From positions 1-5,104 of the forward strand of contig JAJRCL010000117.1 of the NCBI GenBank assembly GCA_028679035.1: a stretch of DNA of 5,104 nt, given 5' to 3'. The notes beneath the pieces were generated by a model. That model was not told where the DNA came from, did not search any database, and saw only the letters and a list, made by a program, of their open reading frames with translations. A program made the position numbers and the translations under genes. This document shows, piece by piece, positions 1-5,104 of the stretch. The first letter of the stretch is position 1; every line of letters begins with the position of its first letter. The stretch is from Methanomicrobiales archaeon. GTDB lineage: Archaea; Halobacteriota; Methanomicrobia; Methanomicrobiales; JACTUA01.

Positions 1-9
1 ATAAGCCCC

Positions 10-56
10 AAAAAATAACCGAAGAAATTCAAACTCTCTTCGCGATGGTTTTTTTT
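10..56. terminator. Probable bidirectional terminator hairpin with flanking T-runs
   Basis: An inverted repeat CGAAGA (20-25) / TCTTCG (37-42) forms a 6-bp stem with an 11-base loop. On the plus strand it is followed by eight T at 49-56. On the minus strand it is followed by six T (the A-run at 10-15). It could end a plus-strand gene lying left of the window and the minus-strand vapBC transcript. It lies about 125 bases past the vapC stop, so for vapC it would be a distant terminator. The stem is short, so this is a moderate call. Confidence 0.4.
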
Positions 57-166
57 CCGAAGAATACGGGTGTCCGATCATCATGTCACACTACGGATAC
101 GAAACACCCTGAAATGTTGAATCATGGCATGCTCTTTCGGTTCCTCCCGTATCGCGTGAGTGGTCA
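57..166. other. Non-coding gap downstream of vapC
   Basis: No convincing gene is visible here. The short open frames crossing this stretch on both strands read antisense into vapC, lack recognisable domains and have no ribosome binding site. I see no tRNA-like or other RNA structure. Confidence 0.5.
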
Positions 167-595
167 TCACGTGTCCTTCCCAGGCGTAATGTGTCGGACG
201 GCATGGCTTTCATGCGTTCGGGCAAAGAGTTCCCCATCGAGGGTAAACAGGGGGAGCTTCTGCTGATCAGCTGCGGCGACGTACAGGGCATCGTACACCG
301 TTATCGCACTTTCACCGGCGCAGGCAAACGCATCCCCCGCAAGGTCCCGGGACGAAAGGACCTCGCAGGTCTCCCCGATGAAGGCGAGTGCAGCATCCAG
401 GGCTGGTTTCACAGATGCTGGATCATGCCGGAAGAAGGATTGCCTCTTCCATGCCACGTTCGCGACTTCGGCAAACGCGAGATCGACGGTAATGCATTCC
501 CGGTTCTGCACGCAGCTGATTGCCTGCTCCGTTGCGTCTTCCAGGAAAAAAACAGCCGCAATAACGCTCGAATCGACGACGATATTACCGGGCAT
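167..595 (-). CDS. vapC: VapC-type PIN-domain ribonuclease toxin
   Basis: The protein is 142 residues long, the usual size for a single PIN-domain toxin. PIN toxins are Mg2+-dependent ribonucleases, typically cutting tRNA or rRNA, and are held inactive by their VapB partner. The acidic active-site pattern is complete: D8 in the first strand (VVDSSVIAA), E43 in the motif FAEVANVAW, D102 in VYDALYVAAA and D120 in FTLDGEL. The reading frame is open further upstream, but ATG at 595 is chosen because the protein then begins directly with the first PIN strand and a strong Shine-Dalgarno site (GGAGGA) lies 5 bases before it. This start lies inside vapB, with 11 bases of overlap, implying translational coupling. 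The family call is secure from the motifs; the RNA target cannot be inferred. Confidence 0.9.
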   Translation of the reverse strand: MPGNIVVDSSVIAAVFFLEDATEQAISCVQNRECITVDLAFAEVANVAWKRQSFFRHDPASVKPALDAALAFIGETCEVLSSRDLAGDAFACAGESAITVYDALYVAAADQQKLPLFTLDGELFARTHESHAVRHITPGKDT

Positions 596-812
596 CACGG
601 TCCTCCCGCAGGATGTCTGCCGCAGAAACGTCTTTTTTCTGCTGCCGGTGCAGTTCACGTGCCCGGGCGAGGAGCTGTTCCCGCCGTTTCTTTTTCACGG
701 TCTTTTCAATGAGAGTGGTAATTTCCTCCTGCCAGTTGTATTCCGGCATTTCTTCCATGAGTTCGCGAATCTTTTTTTGAATACGAATACTGTATACAAT
801 TTTTGCAGACAT
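585..812 (-). CDS. vapB: VapB-type antitoxin
   Basis: This is a small, highly charged protein of 75 residues encoded directly before vapC. The N-terminal segment (about 2-15, AKIVYSIRIQKKIRELM) resembles the beta-strand plus helix of ribbon-helix-helix DNA-binding antitoxins. It is followed by the motif EYNWQEEITTLIEK (24-37), typical in style of archaeal VapB proteins. A long basic and acidic helix (about 38-60) and the C-terminal tail (DVSAADILRED) would be the region that wraps the PIN domain. By family knowledge it would neutralise VapC and, with VapC, repress its own promoter. The ATG at 812 has no Shine-Dalgarno site but lies about 23 bases from the centre of a TATA-like box, so the transcript may be leaderless. 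The partner toxin makes the role firm; the exact antitoxin subfamily is less certain. Confidence 0.8.
   Translation of the reverse strand: MSAKIVYSIRIQKKIRELMEEMPEYNWQEEITTLIEKTVKKKRREQLLARARELHRQQKKDVSAADILREDRDAR
601..607 (-). promoter_or_regulatory. Ribosome binding site of vapC, inside vapB
   Basis: The minus strand reads GGGAGGA, ending 5 bases before the ATG at 595. It decides the vapC start over the longer open frame. It lies within the last codons of vapB, as expected for coupled toxin translation. Confidence 0.75.
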
Positions 813-817
813 AAGTA

Positions 818-825
818 AACATGTT
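818..825. promoter_or_regulatory. Palindrome AACATGTT, possible VapB operator
   Basis: A perfect 8-bp palindrome lies between the TATA-like box and the vapB start, where a bound VapBC complex would block transcription. The position is the main support; an 8-bp palindrome alone is weak evidence. Confidence 0.3.
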
Positions 826-830
826 CATGA

Positions 831-840
831 AAATATTTAA
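831..840 (-). promoter_or_regulatory. TATA-like promoter of vapBC
   Basis: The minus strand reads TTAAATATTT, centred near 835. Archaeal transcription usually starts about 25 bases downstream of the box centre, which falls almost exactly on the vapB ATG (812). This fits a leaderless mRNA and explains the absence of a Shine-Dalgarno site. Confidence 0.5.
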
Positions 841-866
841 CAATAACCCATCCAGGAGTGAAATAC

Positions 867-883
867 CGATGGCGATACCATCG
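867..883. repeat. Inverted repeat CGATGG-CGATA-CCATCG
   Basis: A perfect 6-bp inverted repeat with a 5-base loop lies about 55-70 bases upstream of vapB in the minus direction. It is not followed by a T-run on either strand, so it does not look like a terminator. It could be an upstream operator or a chance hairpin. Confidence 0.35.
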
Positions 884-950
884 ACTTTGTAGTGAGAACG
901 ACCGGGTTTTTTCCGGATATGCGATCCGTTTGGATGAACATTCCCGGCAG

Positions 951-973
951 GAAAAATGTTGAAACGGTTCAAC
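951..973 (-). terminator. Terminator of the winged-helix/ParA operon, overlapping the stop codon
   Basis: On the minus strand GTTGAA (973-968), a 4-base loop and TTCAAC (963-958) form a perfect 6-bp hairpin, followed after one A by five T (956-952). The stop codon of the ParA-like gene (971-969) lies inside the structure. The right arm also belongs to a tandem duplication of AACGGTTC (963-970 and 971-978). Confidence 0.5.
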
Positions 974-1871
974 GGTTCGCGGCGAGAATGTGGTGTGCCA
1001 GCCGGTCGATATTCAGGGAAAAGGGATCCCGAGGCGCGTGCTGCACGAATAATTCTCTCCGCTCGGTTCCCTGGCCGAAGAGAGCAAGGGTGCGGGAATA
1101 AAGAAAAGGACGGTCATAGATTTCGATGCCGTCGCCCTGCAGGCCGGAATTCCTGCGGAACTCGTCAAAGTACGGCTGGAAATCCGCAGCACATTTCAGC
1201 GCCGATAATTTCTGGATCATGGCCGTATTTTCCATGGCCGGGGATGCCTGACGTCTCTCATCCAGCTCGATGTTATTGAATACGACCAGTTTTTTCTGGA
1301 TGTCCATGATGCTCTCGTCCTGGAGGAGTGTGCGGAGATTTCGCAGATCGACATCGGTTATCCGTGAGACGATCAGCAGGAATCCCGCGATTGCCAGGAA
1401 CATCTGGTTTATCTCGCCGAAACCGGGAAAGGTGTCGATGATAACTGCATCGATGTGGTTATGGATCATCTTCCGGTAGATCGCTTCCGGGATGTTGCGT
1501 GTCCCGTCGAGCCCGTGATCCATCAGTTCCTGCAACCGGAACAGCAATTCCGGATCTTCCCTTCGTGATGGCGTCAGGCAGATGCCGGCATCCAATTCCC
1601 CGGGAAGGAATTCTGAGAGACGATAGGCAGGCAGTTCCTGCAGTTTATTTTCCAATAAGAATTCTGCGAACGTGGGCAGACGACCGGGACAATGGAATAG
1701 GATATCCTGGGAAGGGGCGACCGTGTTGGCATCGATGACCCAGATCCGTTTTCCCTGGCGTGCCAGGCAGAAAGCGAGGTTTGCGGCGATCTCACTCTTC
1801 CCGTTCCCGCCATCGGGGGAATAGACGACCATGATGTTCTTCTGGACCCGTTCGATATCTGCCGGTTTCAT
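969..1871 (-). CDS. ParA/MinD-like ATPase with altered signature lysine
   Basis: A 300-residue SIMIBI-class P-loop ATPase, about the normal length for MinD/ParA/CpaE-type proteins. After a strand (NIMVVY, 12-17) the nucleotide-binding loop reads SPDGGNGKS (18-26). K25 and S26 of the Walker A motif are present, but the signature lysine expected at residue 20 (xKGGxGKT/S) is aspartate. Helix 1 (EIAANLAFCLARQGK) and strand 2 with D47 (RIWVIDAN) follow the family. The Walker B strand is AVIIDTFPG with D146; the strand LVVFNN (195-200) holds the usual asparagine. The C-terminal 100 residues diverge from well-known members. Known relatives position DNA, division proteins or pili by ATP-driven dimerisation; which of these applies cannot be told. 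Its ATG overlaps the stop of the upstream winged-helix gene as ATGA, so the two are coupled. No parB-like gene follows. Confidence 0.8.
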   Translation of the reverse strand: MKPADIERVQKNIMVVYSPDGGNGKSEIAANLAFCLARQGKRIWVIDANTVAPSQDILFHCPGRLPTFAEFLLENKLQELPAYRLSEFLPGELDAGICLTPSRREDPELLFRLQELMDHGLDGTRNIPEAIYRKMIHNHIDAVIIDTFPGFGEINQMFLAIAGFLLIVSRITDVDLRNLRTLLQDESIMDIQKKLVVFNNIELDERRQASPAMENTAMIQKLSALKCAADFQPYFDEFRRNSGLQGDGIEIYDRPFLYSRTLALFGQGTERRELFVQHAPRDPFSLNIDRLAHHILAANR

Positions 1872-2320
1872 GGCTGCACAACCTTCTGGGGTAGCACGAT
1901 GGCTTTGTAGTATATTTCATGTCCGACCCGCTCTTTCTCGGCAAGGCCCATGGACACGAGCGTATTCAGGTAGGTTGACACGGTGGTGCGGTGCCGGTGC
2001 AGTTCTTCTGCCACCGTATCTGCCGTCGCACCCGGGGCGTGACGGAATAAAGCAATCCACGCGTCCTTCAGTTTCTTGTCAGCTATGGGCAGGTCGGGTA
2101 TAAGATCGTATCCGATCCGGTCTGCCTCCCGGATAAGGCTGTGCAGCTGGGTCTTTGATTCCGATATGATGTCATGGCACTCCCGGATCAGGACGGCAAA
2201 GATATCCCGGGATTCCTGTTCGGCAGACTGGATGCGAACTTCCAGCTCCTGAAGACGGACGATAAGCGCCTGGAGCGCATCTGCATCGGGAACGGTTTTC
2301 ATGTGTTGAACAACGAGCAT
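1868..2320 (-). CDS. Coiled-coil plus winged helix-turn-helix protein, probable DNA-binding partner of the ParA-like ATPase
   Basis: The protein has 150 residues in two parts. Residues about 13-68 form a long heptad-like helix rich in L, I, E, R and Q (for example LQALIVRLQELEVRIQSAE), likely a dimerising coiled coil. Residues about 84-141 look like a winged helix-turn-helix of MarR/ArsR style: ATADTVAEELH as the first HTH helix, RTTVSTYLNTLVSMGL as the recognition helix, then the wing KERVGHEIYYKAI. No membrane segment or metal-binding cysteine cluster is seen. It is the first gene of a two-gene operon and lies divergent to the MoxR gene, so it is a candidate regulator of the shared promoter region. 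It might instead be the DNA-binding adaptor of the ATPase, in the manner of a ParB or centromere-binding protein. Start is uncertain: ATG at 2320 is chosen, but ATG at 2302 is also possible, and neither has a clear Shine-Dalgarno site. Confidence 0.75.
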   Translation of the reverse strand: MLVVQHMKTVPDADALQALIVRLQELEVRIQSAEQESRDIFAVLIRECHDIISESKTQLHSLIREADRIGYDLIPDLPIADKKLKDAWIALFRHAPGATADTVAEELHRHRTTVSTYLNTLVSMGLAEKERVGHEIYYKAIVLPQKVVQP

Positions 2321-2354
2321 TTATTGAATAAGTGATGATTTGGAAGGCATATCC

Positions 2355-2361
2355 ATTTAAA
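2355..2361 (-). promoter_or_regulatory. TATA-like promoter of the winged-helix/ParA operon
   Basis: The minus strand reads TTTAAAT within an AT-rich context (AAAAGTTTAAATGG). A start about 25-27 bases downstream would fall near 2331-2333, giving a leader of roughly 12 bases before ATG 2320 or 30 before ATG 2302. Confidence 0.35.
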
Positions 2362-2408
2362 CTTTTGTATTTGAGGGAAAAATGAGGATATTTTGCAGGC
2401 CGATTCAA

Positions 2409-2443
2409 ACTGTTTAATAACAAACAGTAATTTTATAACAGTT
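2409..2443. repeat. Three regularly spaced ACTGTT/AACAGT half-sites around the moxR promoter
   Basis: ACTGTT (2409-2414), AACAGT (2423-2428) and AACAGT (2437-2442) have centres exactly 14 bases apart; the first is inverted relative to the other two. The first two form the inverted repeat ACTGTTT / AAACAGT with a 6-base spacer. The last two flank the TATA-like box at 2431-2438. The arrangement suggests an operator for a dimeric DNA-binding protein, perhaps the divergently encoded winged-helix protein; that link is inference. Confidence 0.45.
2431..2438 (+). promoter_or_regulatory. TATA-like promoter of the MoxR operon
   Basis: TTTTATAA is centred near 2434-2435. Transcription starting about 25-26 bases downstream would begin near 2460, giving a leader of about 9 bases before ATG 2470. 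No Shine-Dalgarno site is visible, which agrees with a nearly leaderless mRNA. Confidence 0.45.
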
Positions 2444-2469
2444 GGAAACATAACAATATTACGATAACC

Positions 2470-3384
2470 ATGGAAGCGCAGAACGTAGCTCAGGAAAATG
2501 GATCGCGTTCCGCACCTGCGGGACGTGCAACCGACATCGTGCTGCAGCGGAGTATCACCATTGACGACGTCACCATTCATCTCCGCGCGCCGGATGACGT
2601 GGTCGACAGCGTCTGGATCGGGCAGGCAGAAGTCCACCGCCTGTTTACCGCTGCCTGGCTGAAGATGCACGAGCGGGACCGCATCATGACACCCGTCACC
2701 GTGGGATCCACCGGTTGCGGGAAGACGACCCTCGCCTGTGCGGTCGCGAGGGATTTCGGCCGGCCGGTGTACCTGGTCAACTGCACCTCCGATATGCGCC
2801 CGGAAGACCTGCTCATCACCCCGGTGATCGCTTCGCAGCAGCAGATCCTCTACCGCGCAAGCGGTCTCGTATCGGCGATGGTGAACGGGGGCATCTGCAT
2901 CCTCGATGAGGCGAACCGCATGAGCGAGAAGAGCTGGGCCAGCCTCGCCCCGCTCCTCGATGACCGGCGGTATATCGAATCCATCATCGCCGGGGTTAAG
3001 ATTCACGCGCACCCGGAGTTCCGGATCGCAGCGACGATGAACGAGGACGCATCGACCTTTAACATCCCCGAATACATCGAATCCCGGCTGAAGCCGATCA
3101 TTCCGGTCGAGTTCCCCGGGGCTGACGACCTCCGGTTGATCATATCCTACCATGTCCCGTACGCTTCAGAGCGCCTGGTGGAACAGATCGTCAGGTACCT
3201 GATGGAACAGAAAGAGGCGGGAAAAATCGGCTCTTTTTCCACGCGGGATGCCATCCAACTCACCCGTTATTTATACAAGAGTCCGGATCCCGCAAAAGTC
3301 CCGCTCGACACCGTCGTCCCTCTTATTCTAAAAGTGCACGAGAAGAGCCTGACAAAAAAAGTCATATCACTGCTGGACCTGTGA
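2470..3384 (+). CDS. MoxR-type AAA+ ATPase (AAA_5-like)
   Basis: A 304-residue AAA+ ATPase. After an N-terminal extension of about 45 residues, the core has Walker A GSTGCGKT (79-86), Walker B ICILDEANRM (142-151, D146 and E147), sensor 1 in RIAATMN (N191), a probable arginine finger in IESRLKP (R206), and a sensor 2-like arginine in FSTRDAIQ (R259). The motif NCTSDMRPEDLL (104-115) after the second strand matches the MoxR/NorQ/CbbQ style. By family knowledge such ATPases form hexameric rings that remodel or activate a partner protein, usually together with a vWA-domain protein. A protein of a DUF5682-like type starts 43 bases downstream on the same strand, which fits such a module. ATG 2470 is the natural start, close to the promoter. 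The length is typical and no key residue is missing. The substrate is unknown. Confidence 0.88.
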   Translation: MEAQNVAQENGSRSAPAGRATDIVLQRSITIDDVTIHLRAPDDVVDSVWIGQAEVHRLFTAAWLKMHERDRIMTPVTVGSTGCGKTTLACAVARDFGRPVYLVNCTSDMRPEDLLITPVIASQQQILYRASGLVSAMVNGGICILDEANRMSEKSWASLAPLLDDRRYIESIIAGVKIHAHPEFRIAATMNEDASTFNIPEYIESRLKPIIPVEFPGADDLRLIISYHVPYASERLVEQIVRYLMEQKEAGKIGSFSTRDAIQLTRYLYKSPDPAKVPLDTVVPLILKVHEKSLTKKVISLLDL

Positions 3385-3417
3385 GATCGCAGATTCGATG
3401 AAACCGATGCAGGGAAC

Positions 3418-3422
3418 GTGAT
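3418..3422 (+). promoter_or_regulatory. Probable ribosome binding site of the large downstream gene
   Basis: GTGAT lies 5 bases before ATG 3428 and matches the 3' part of the full archaeal Shine-Dalgarno sequence GGAGGTGAT. In-frame ATG codons further upstream (3398 and 3407) are closed by a TGA at 3419-3421, so 3428 is the first usable start. Confidence 0.4.
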
Positions 3423-3427
3423 ATTCT

Positions 3428-5104
3428 ATGGATCTGGAAAAAACCTACCCGAATCTCCATGTCCTTCGGTATGTTCCTGCCCTCGCCGAATACGCGGGAA
3501 AGGTACGGGAAGAAATGTGGAGGCGCAAGGACACCGATTTTGTGCTCGCGATCGACCTTCCCCGGGGACTGGAGAACGAAGTTCTTGCGGCCGTCAAAAG
3601 GCTGCCGGAAGTATCGATTATCACCGATATGCTGATGCGGGGTATCCCCATTATTCCGACCTCCGCACCGGTGGAAGCGGTCCGTTCCTTCCATGAGTAC
3701 GGCCATGATATGCGGTTTCTCGATGCCGCCCTTCCCATCGTCGGGAACCTTGCGGAGTACCAGGATTTCCTGCAGCTCTGTCATGCCCATGGCCTGCAGA
3801 ATGTCCTGGAGTCCCCGGAGCTGCATGGCATCCCCCGGGAGGAGCTGATCCAATCCTGGAAGGAACTGTTTATCCGTCCCTCGGAGCAGACCATCCCCTT
3901 CCGTCATGTGCCCTCCATCAGTGCGGGCATTGGCTGTCCGGCGTTCTCCCCATCCGATGCCTCACCGTACCTGCAAGCCCGCCTCCAATGTATGGCCATG
4001 CACCTGAAGGAGATCCTCGCAGGAGGCATGGACACCCTCCTTGTCTGTTCCGCATATCATTCACAGGGCATACTCCATTACCTCGGATCCGATATCCCAC
4101 AGGTCGATGATTCGTTTGTGGTGCCGACGAAGAGCGGGATTGTGGCCGAATCGGATATCCCCTCCATCACGACGGAAATCCCGTTCATGATGTACCTCTA
4201 CGAGCTCTTCCGGGATACCCCGGTCAACCGGGAGCGGTGGATAGAGACTCTCTGCTGCGAGGCGGACAAGCGGGGACATGCACCGGAAATGATCCGATCG
4301 ACAGTGACCTACGCTCTGCGCCTCGCCATTACCGACCAGGATCTCTTTCCCTCACTGTTCAACCTCGTAGCGGCGGCAAAGTACATTGTTGACGACGACT
4401 ATGCCATTGCCGTCCACACCCTGGCACGCTCGTATCCGCCGGCAAAATCCAGCACACCGACCATAGCGGTCAAACGGGTATTTGATTACAATTTCCAGCC
4501 CTTGCAGGATGGGCGTTCCCTCACGCTGGTCCCTTCGATGCTGCAGAAAAAACGACCCTCAGGATTCCACCGGCGGCGGACCAGATTACCGGTGCGGGAA
4601 TATGTCGGGTATTCCCGGTGGACCCGCACCGAGGAATCCTACCGGGCAGAGCATGAATTCATGGCGTATGTAACCTCCCGTTTTGCATTCCACGTCCCCA
4701 GCACCGATGATTTCACCATTTCGGAATTCACCGGAAGTCTCGGGGACGGGGTGGATATCCGTGAAACGATCCGGTCCCGTGGATCTCAGAGAATATGTAT
4801 CCGGGAGCCGCAGCGGGAGAATGTTGCCTGCTATGTGTTTGACTACCGTACGTTCCACGCCAATGAAAGCGGAATCCCTATCCCCAGCTACGCAAGCCCG
4901 GTCTTTTTTGACCGGTATCACGCGGGGATTGCCCTGACCGCGATGCAGGGAAATCATTATACGACGGGAGTACTGGCCATGTTCTCGAAATTATCGATCT
5001 CACCGACAAAAATCTTCACGCAGCTCCGGGGTTTCGATCCACTCCGCAGCGCCGTTTCGCTGGGAATTGCGCATGCCCGGTACGTGATCGCATTTACGGA
5101 CACA
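3428..5104 (+). CDS. Large MoxR-partner protein, N-terminal TraB/ChaN/EreA-like (DUF5682-like) domain; partial at right edge
   Basis: The frame stays open for 559 codons and leaves the window, so the C-terminus is missing. Residues about 10-220 look like the TraB/ChaN/EreA-related fold of DUF5682-type proteins: a first segment HVLRYVPALAEYAGKV, a strand FVLAIDLPRGLE (38-49), a strand-helix segment GIPIIPTSAPVEAV ending in MRFLDAALP, a helix with R185 (LQARLQCMAMHLKEIL), and a strand with H211 (TLLVCSAYHSQGIL). Residues about 254-350 appear helical. A basic stretch (374-386) precedes a second part with the motif GDGVDIRET (439-447) and hydrophobic strands, which I do not recognise. No signal peptide or membrane segment is seen, so it is probably cytoplasmic. 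It starts 43 bases after the MoxR gene on the same strand, very likely one operon. The fold assignment rests on motif layout alone and is tentative; the enzymatic role, if any, is unknown. Confidence 0.6.
   Translation, partial: MDLEKTYPNLHVLRYVPALAEYAGKVREEMWRRKDTDFVLAIDLPRGLENEVLAAVKRLPEVSIITDMLMRGIPIIPTSAPVEAVRSFHEYGHDMRFLDAALPIVGNLAEYQDFLQLCHAHGLQNVLESPELHGIPREELIQSWKELFIRPSEQTIPFRHVPSISAGIGCPAFSPSDASPYLQARLQCMAMHLKEILAGGMDTLLVCSAYHSQGILHYLGSDIPQVDDSFVVPTKSGIVAESDIPSITTEIPFMMYLYELFRDTPVNRERWIETLCCEADKRGHAPEMIRSTVTYALRLAITDQDLFPSLFNLVAAAKYIVDDDYAIAVHTLARSYPPAKSSTPTIAVKRVFDYNFQPLQDGRSLTLVPSMLQKKRPSGFHRRRTRLPVREYVGYSRWTRTEESYRAEHEFMAYVTSRFAFHVPSTDDFTISEFTGSLGDGVDIRETIRSRGSQRICIREPQRENVACYVFDYRTFHANESGIPIPSYASPVFFDRYHAGIALTAMQGNHYTTGVLAMFSKLSISPTKIFTQLRGFDPLRSAVSLGIAHARYVIAFTDT

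Noticed and set aside
191..818. Long plus-strand frames opposite vapC and vapB (191-712 and 378-818).
   Set aside because: They are antisense to two well-supported genes, lack motifs, and their protein composition (many C, R, S, P) is typical of shadow frames.
914..928. Short inverted repeat CGGAT-ATGCG-ATCCG next to a T6 run at 907-912.
   Set aside because: The 5-bp stem is weak, and the T-run lies before it on the plus strand and becomes A on the minus strand, so it fits neither direction as a terminator.
706..972. Minus-strand open frame of 88 codons crossing the gap between the ParA-like gene and vapB, in another frame than vapB.
   Set aside because: It overlaps most of vapB, has no ribosome binding site, shows no recognisable domain and contains the TATA-like box and terminator. 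A decayed gene remnant cannot be excluded, but nothing supports one.
2299..3153. Minus-strand frame of 284 codons opposite the MoxR gene.
   Set aside because: It mirrors the coding strand of a motif-complete AAA+ gene. The translated product is rich in D, R, G and H with no domain, and it covers the divergent promoter region.
3362..3907. Minus-strand frame of 181 codons opposite the large partner gene.
   Set aside because: It is antisense to a 559-codon open frame that starts just after the MoxR gene and has clear protein-like strands and helices. No independent start signal was seen.
1..5104. Search for CRISPR arrays, tRNA genes, transposase genes or terminal inverted repeats.
   Set aside because: No regularly spaced long repeats, cloverleaf-like sequence or transposase motif was seen by eye.

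Overview
The window looks archaeal, most likely from a methanogen of the Methanomicrobia/Methanomicrobiales type. This is inferred from style, not from a marker gene. Coding DNA is GC-rich, the gaps are short and AT-rich, and TATA-like boxes sit about 20-40 bases before several starts. Two genes have short or absent leaders with no Shine-Dalgarno site. The VapB-type antitoxin has the sequence style common in archaea, and termination signals are simple T-runs.

Layout, left to right. Positions 1-166 are non-coding, with a small hairpin flanked by T-runs on both strands (probable bidirectional terminator). Positions 167-812 (minus) hold a type II toxin-antitoxin operon, vapB then vapC, with an 11-base overlap. 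Positions 813-968 are non-coding and carry the vapBC promoter, a hairpin and the terminator of the next operon. Positions 969-2320 (minus) hold a second two-gene operon: a coiled-coil plus winged-helix protein followed by a ParA/MinD-like ATPase, joined by an ATGA overlap. Positions 2321-2469 are a divergent promoter region with regularly spaced repeats. Positions 2470-5104 (plus) hold a MoxR-type AAA+ ATPase followed by a large protein open at the right edge. That protein's N-terminal part looks like the TraB/ChaN/EreA-related fold found in DUF5682-type partners of MoxR ATPases.

How the genes may work together. The MoxR gene and its downstream partner form a probable chaperone-like module; such modules normally include a von Willebrand factor A (vWA) protein, which would lie beyond the right edge. 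The divergent winged-helix/ParA pair shares the promoter region with this module and could regulate it or act beside it. Its ATPase has an aspartate where the ParA/MinD signature lysine should be. The vapBC pair is a separate, ordinary stability or stress module. The least ordinary part of the window is the four-gene divergent unit between about 969 and 5104.
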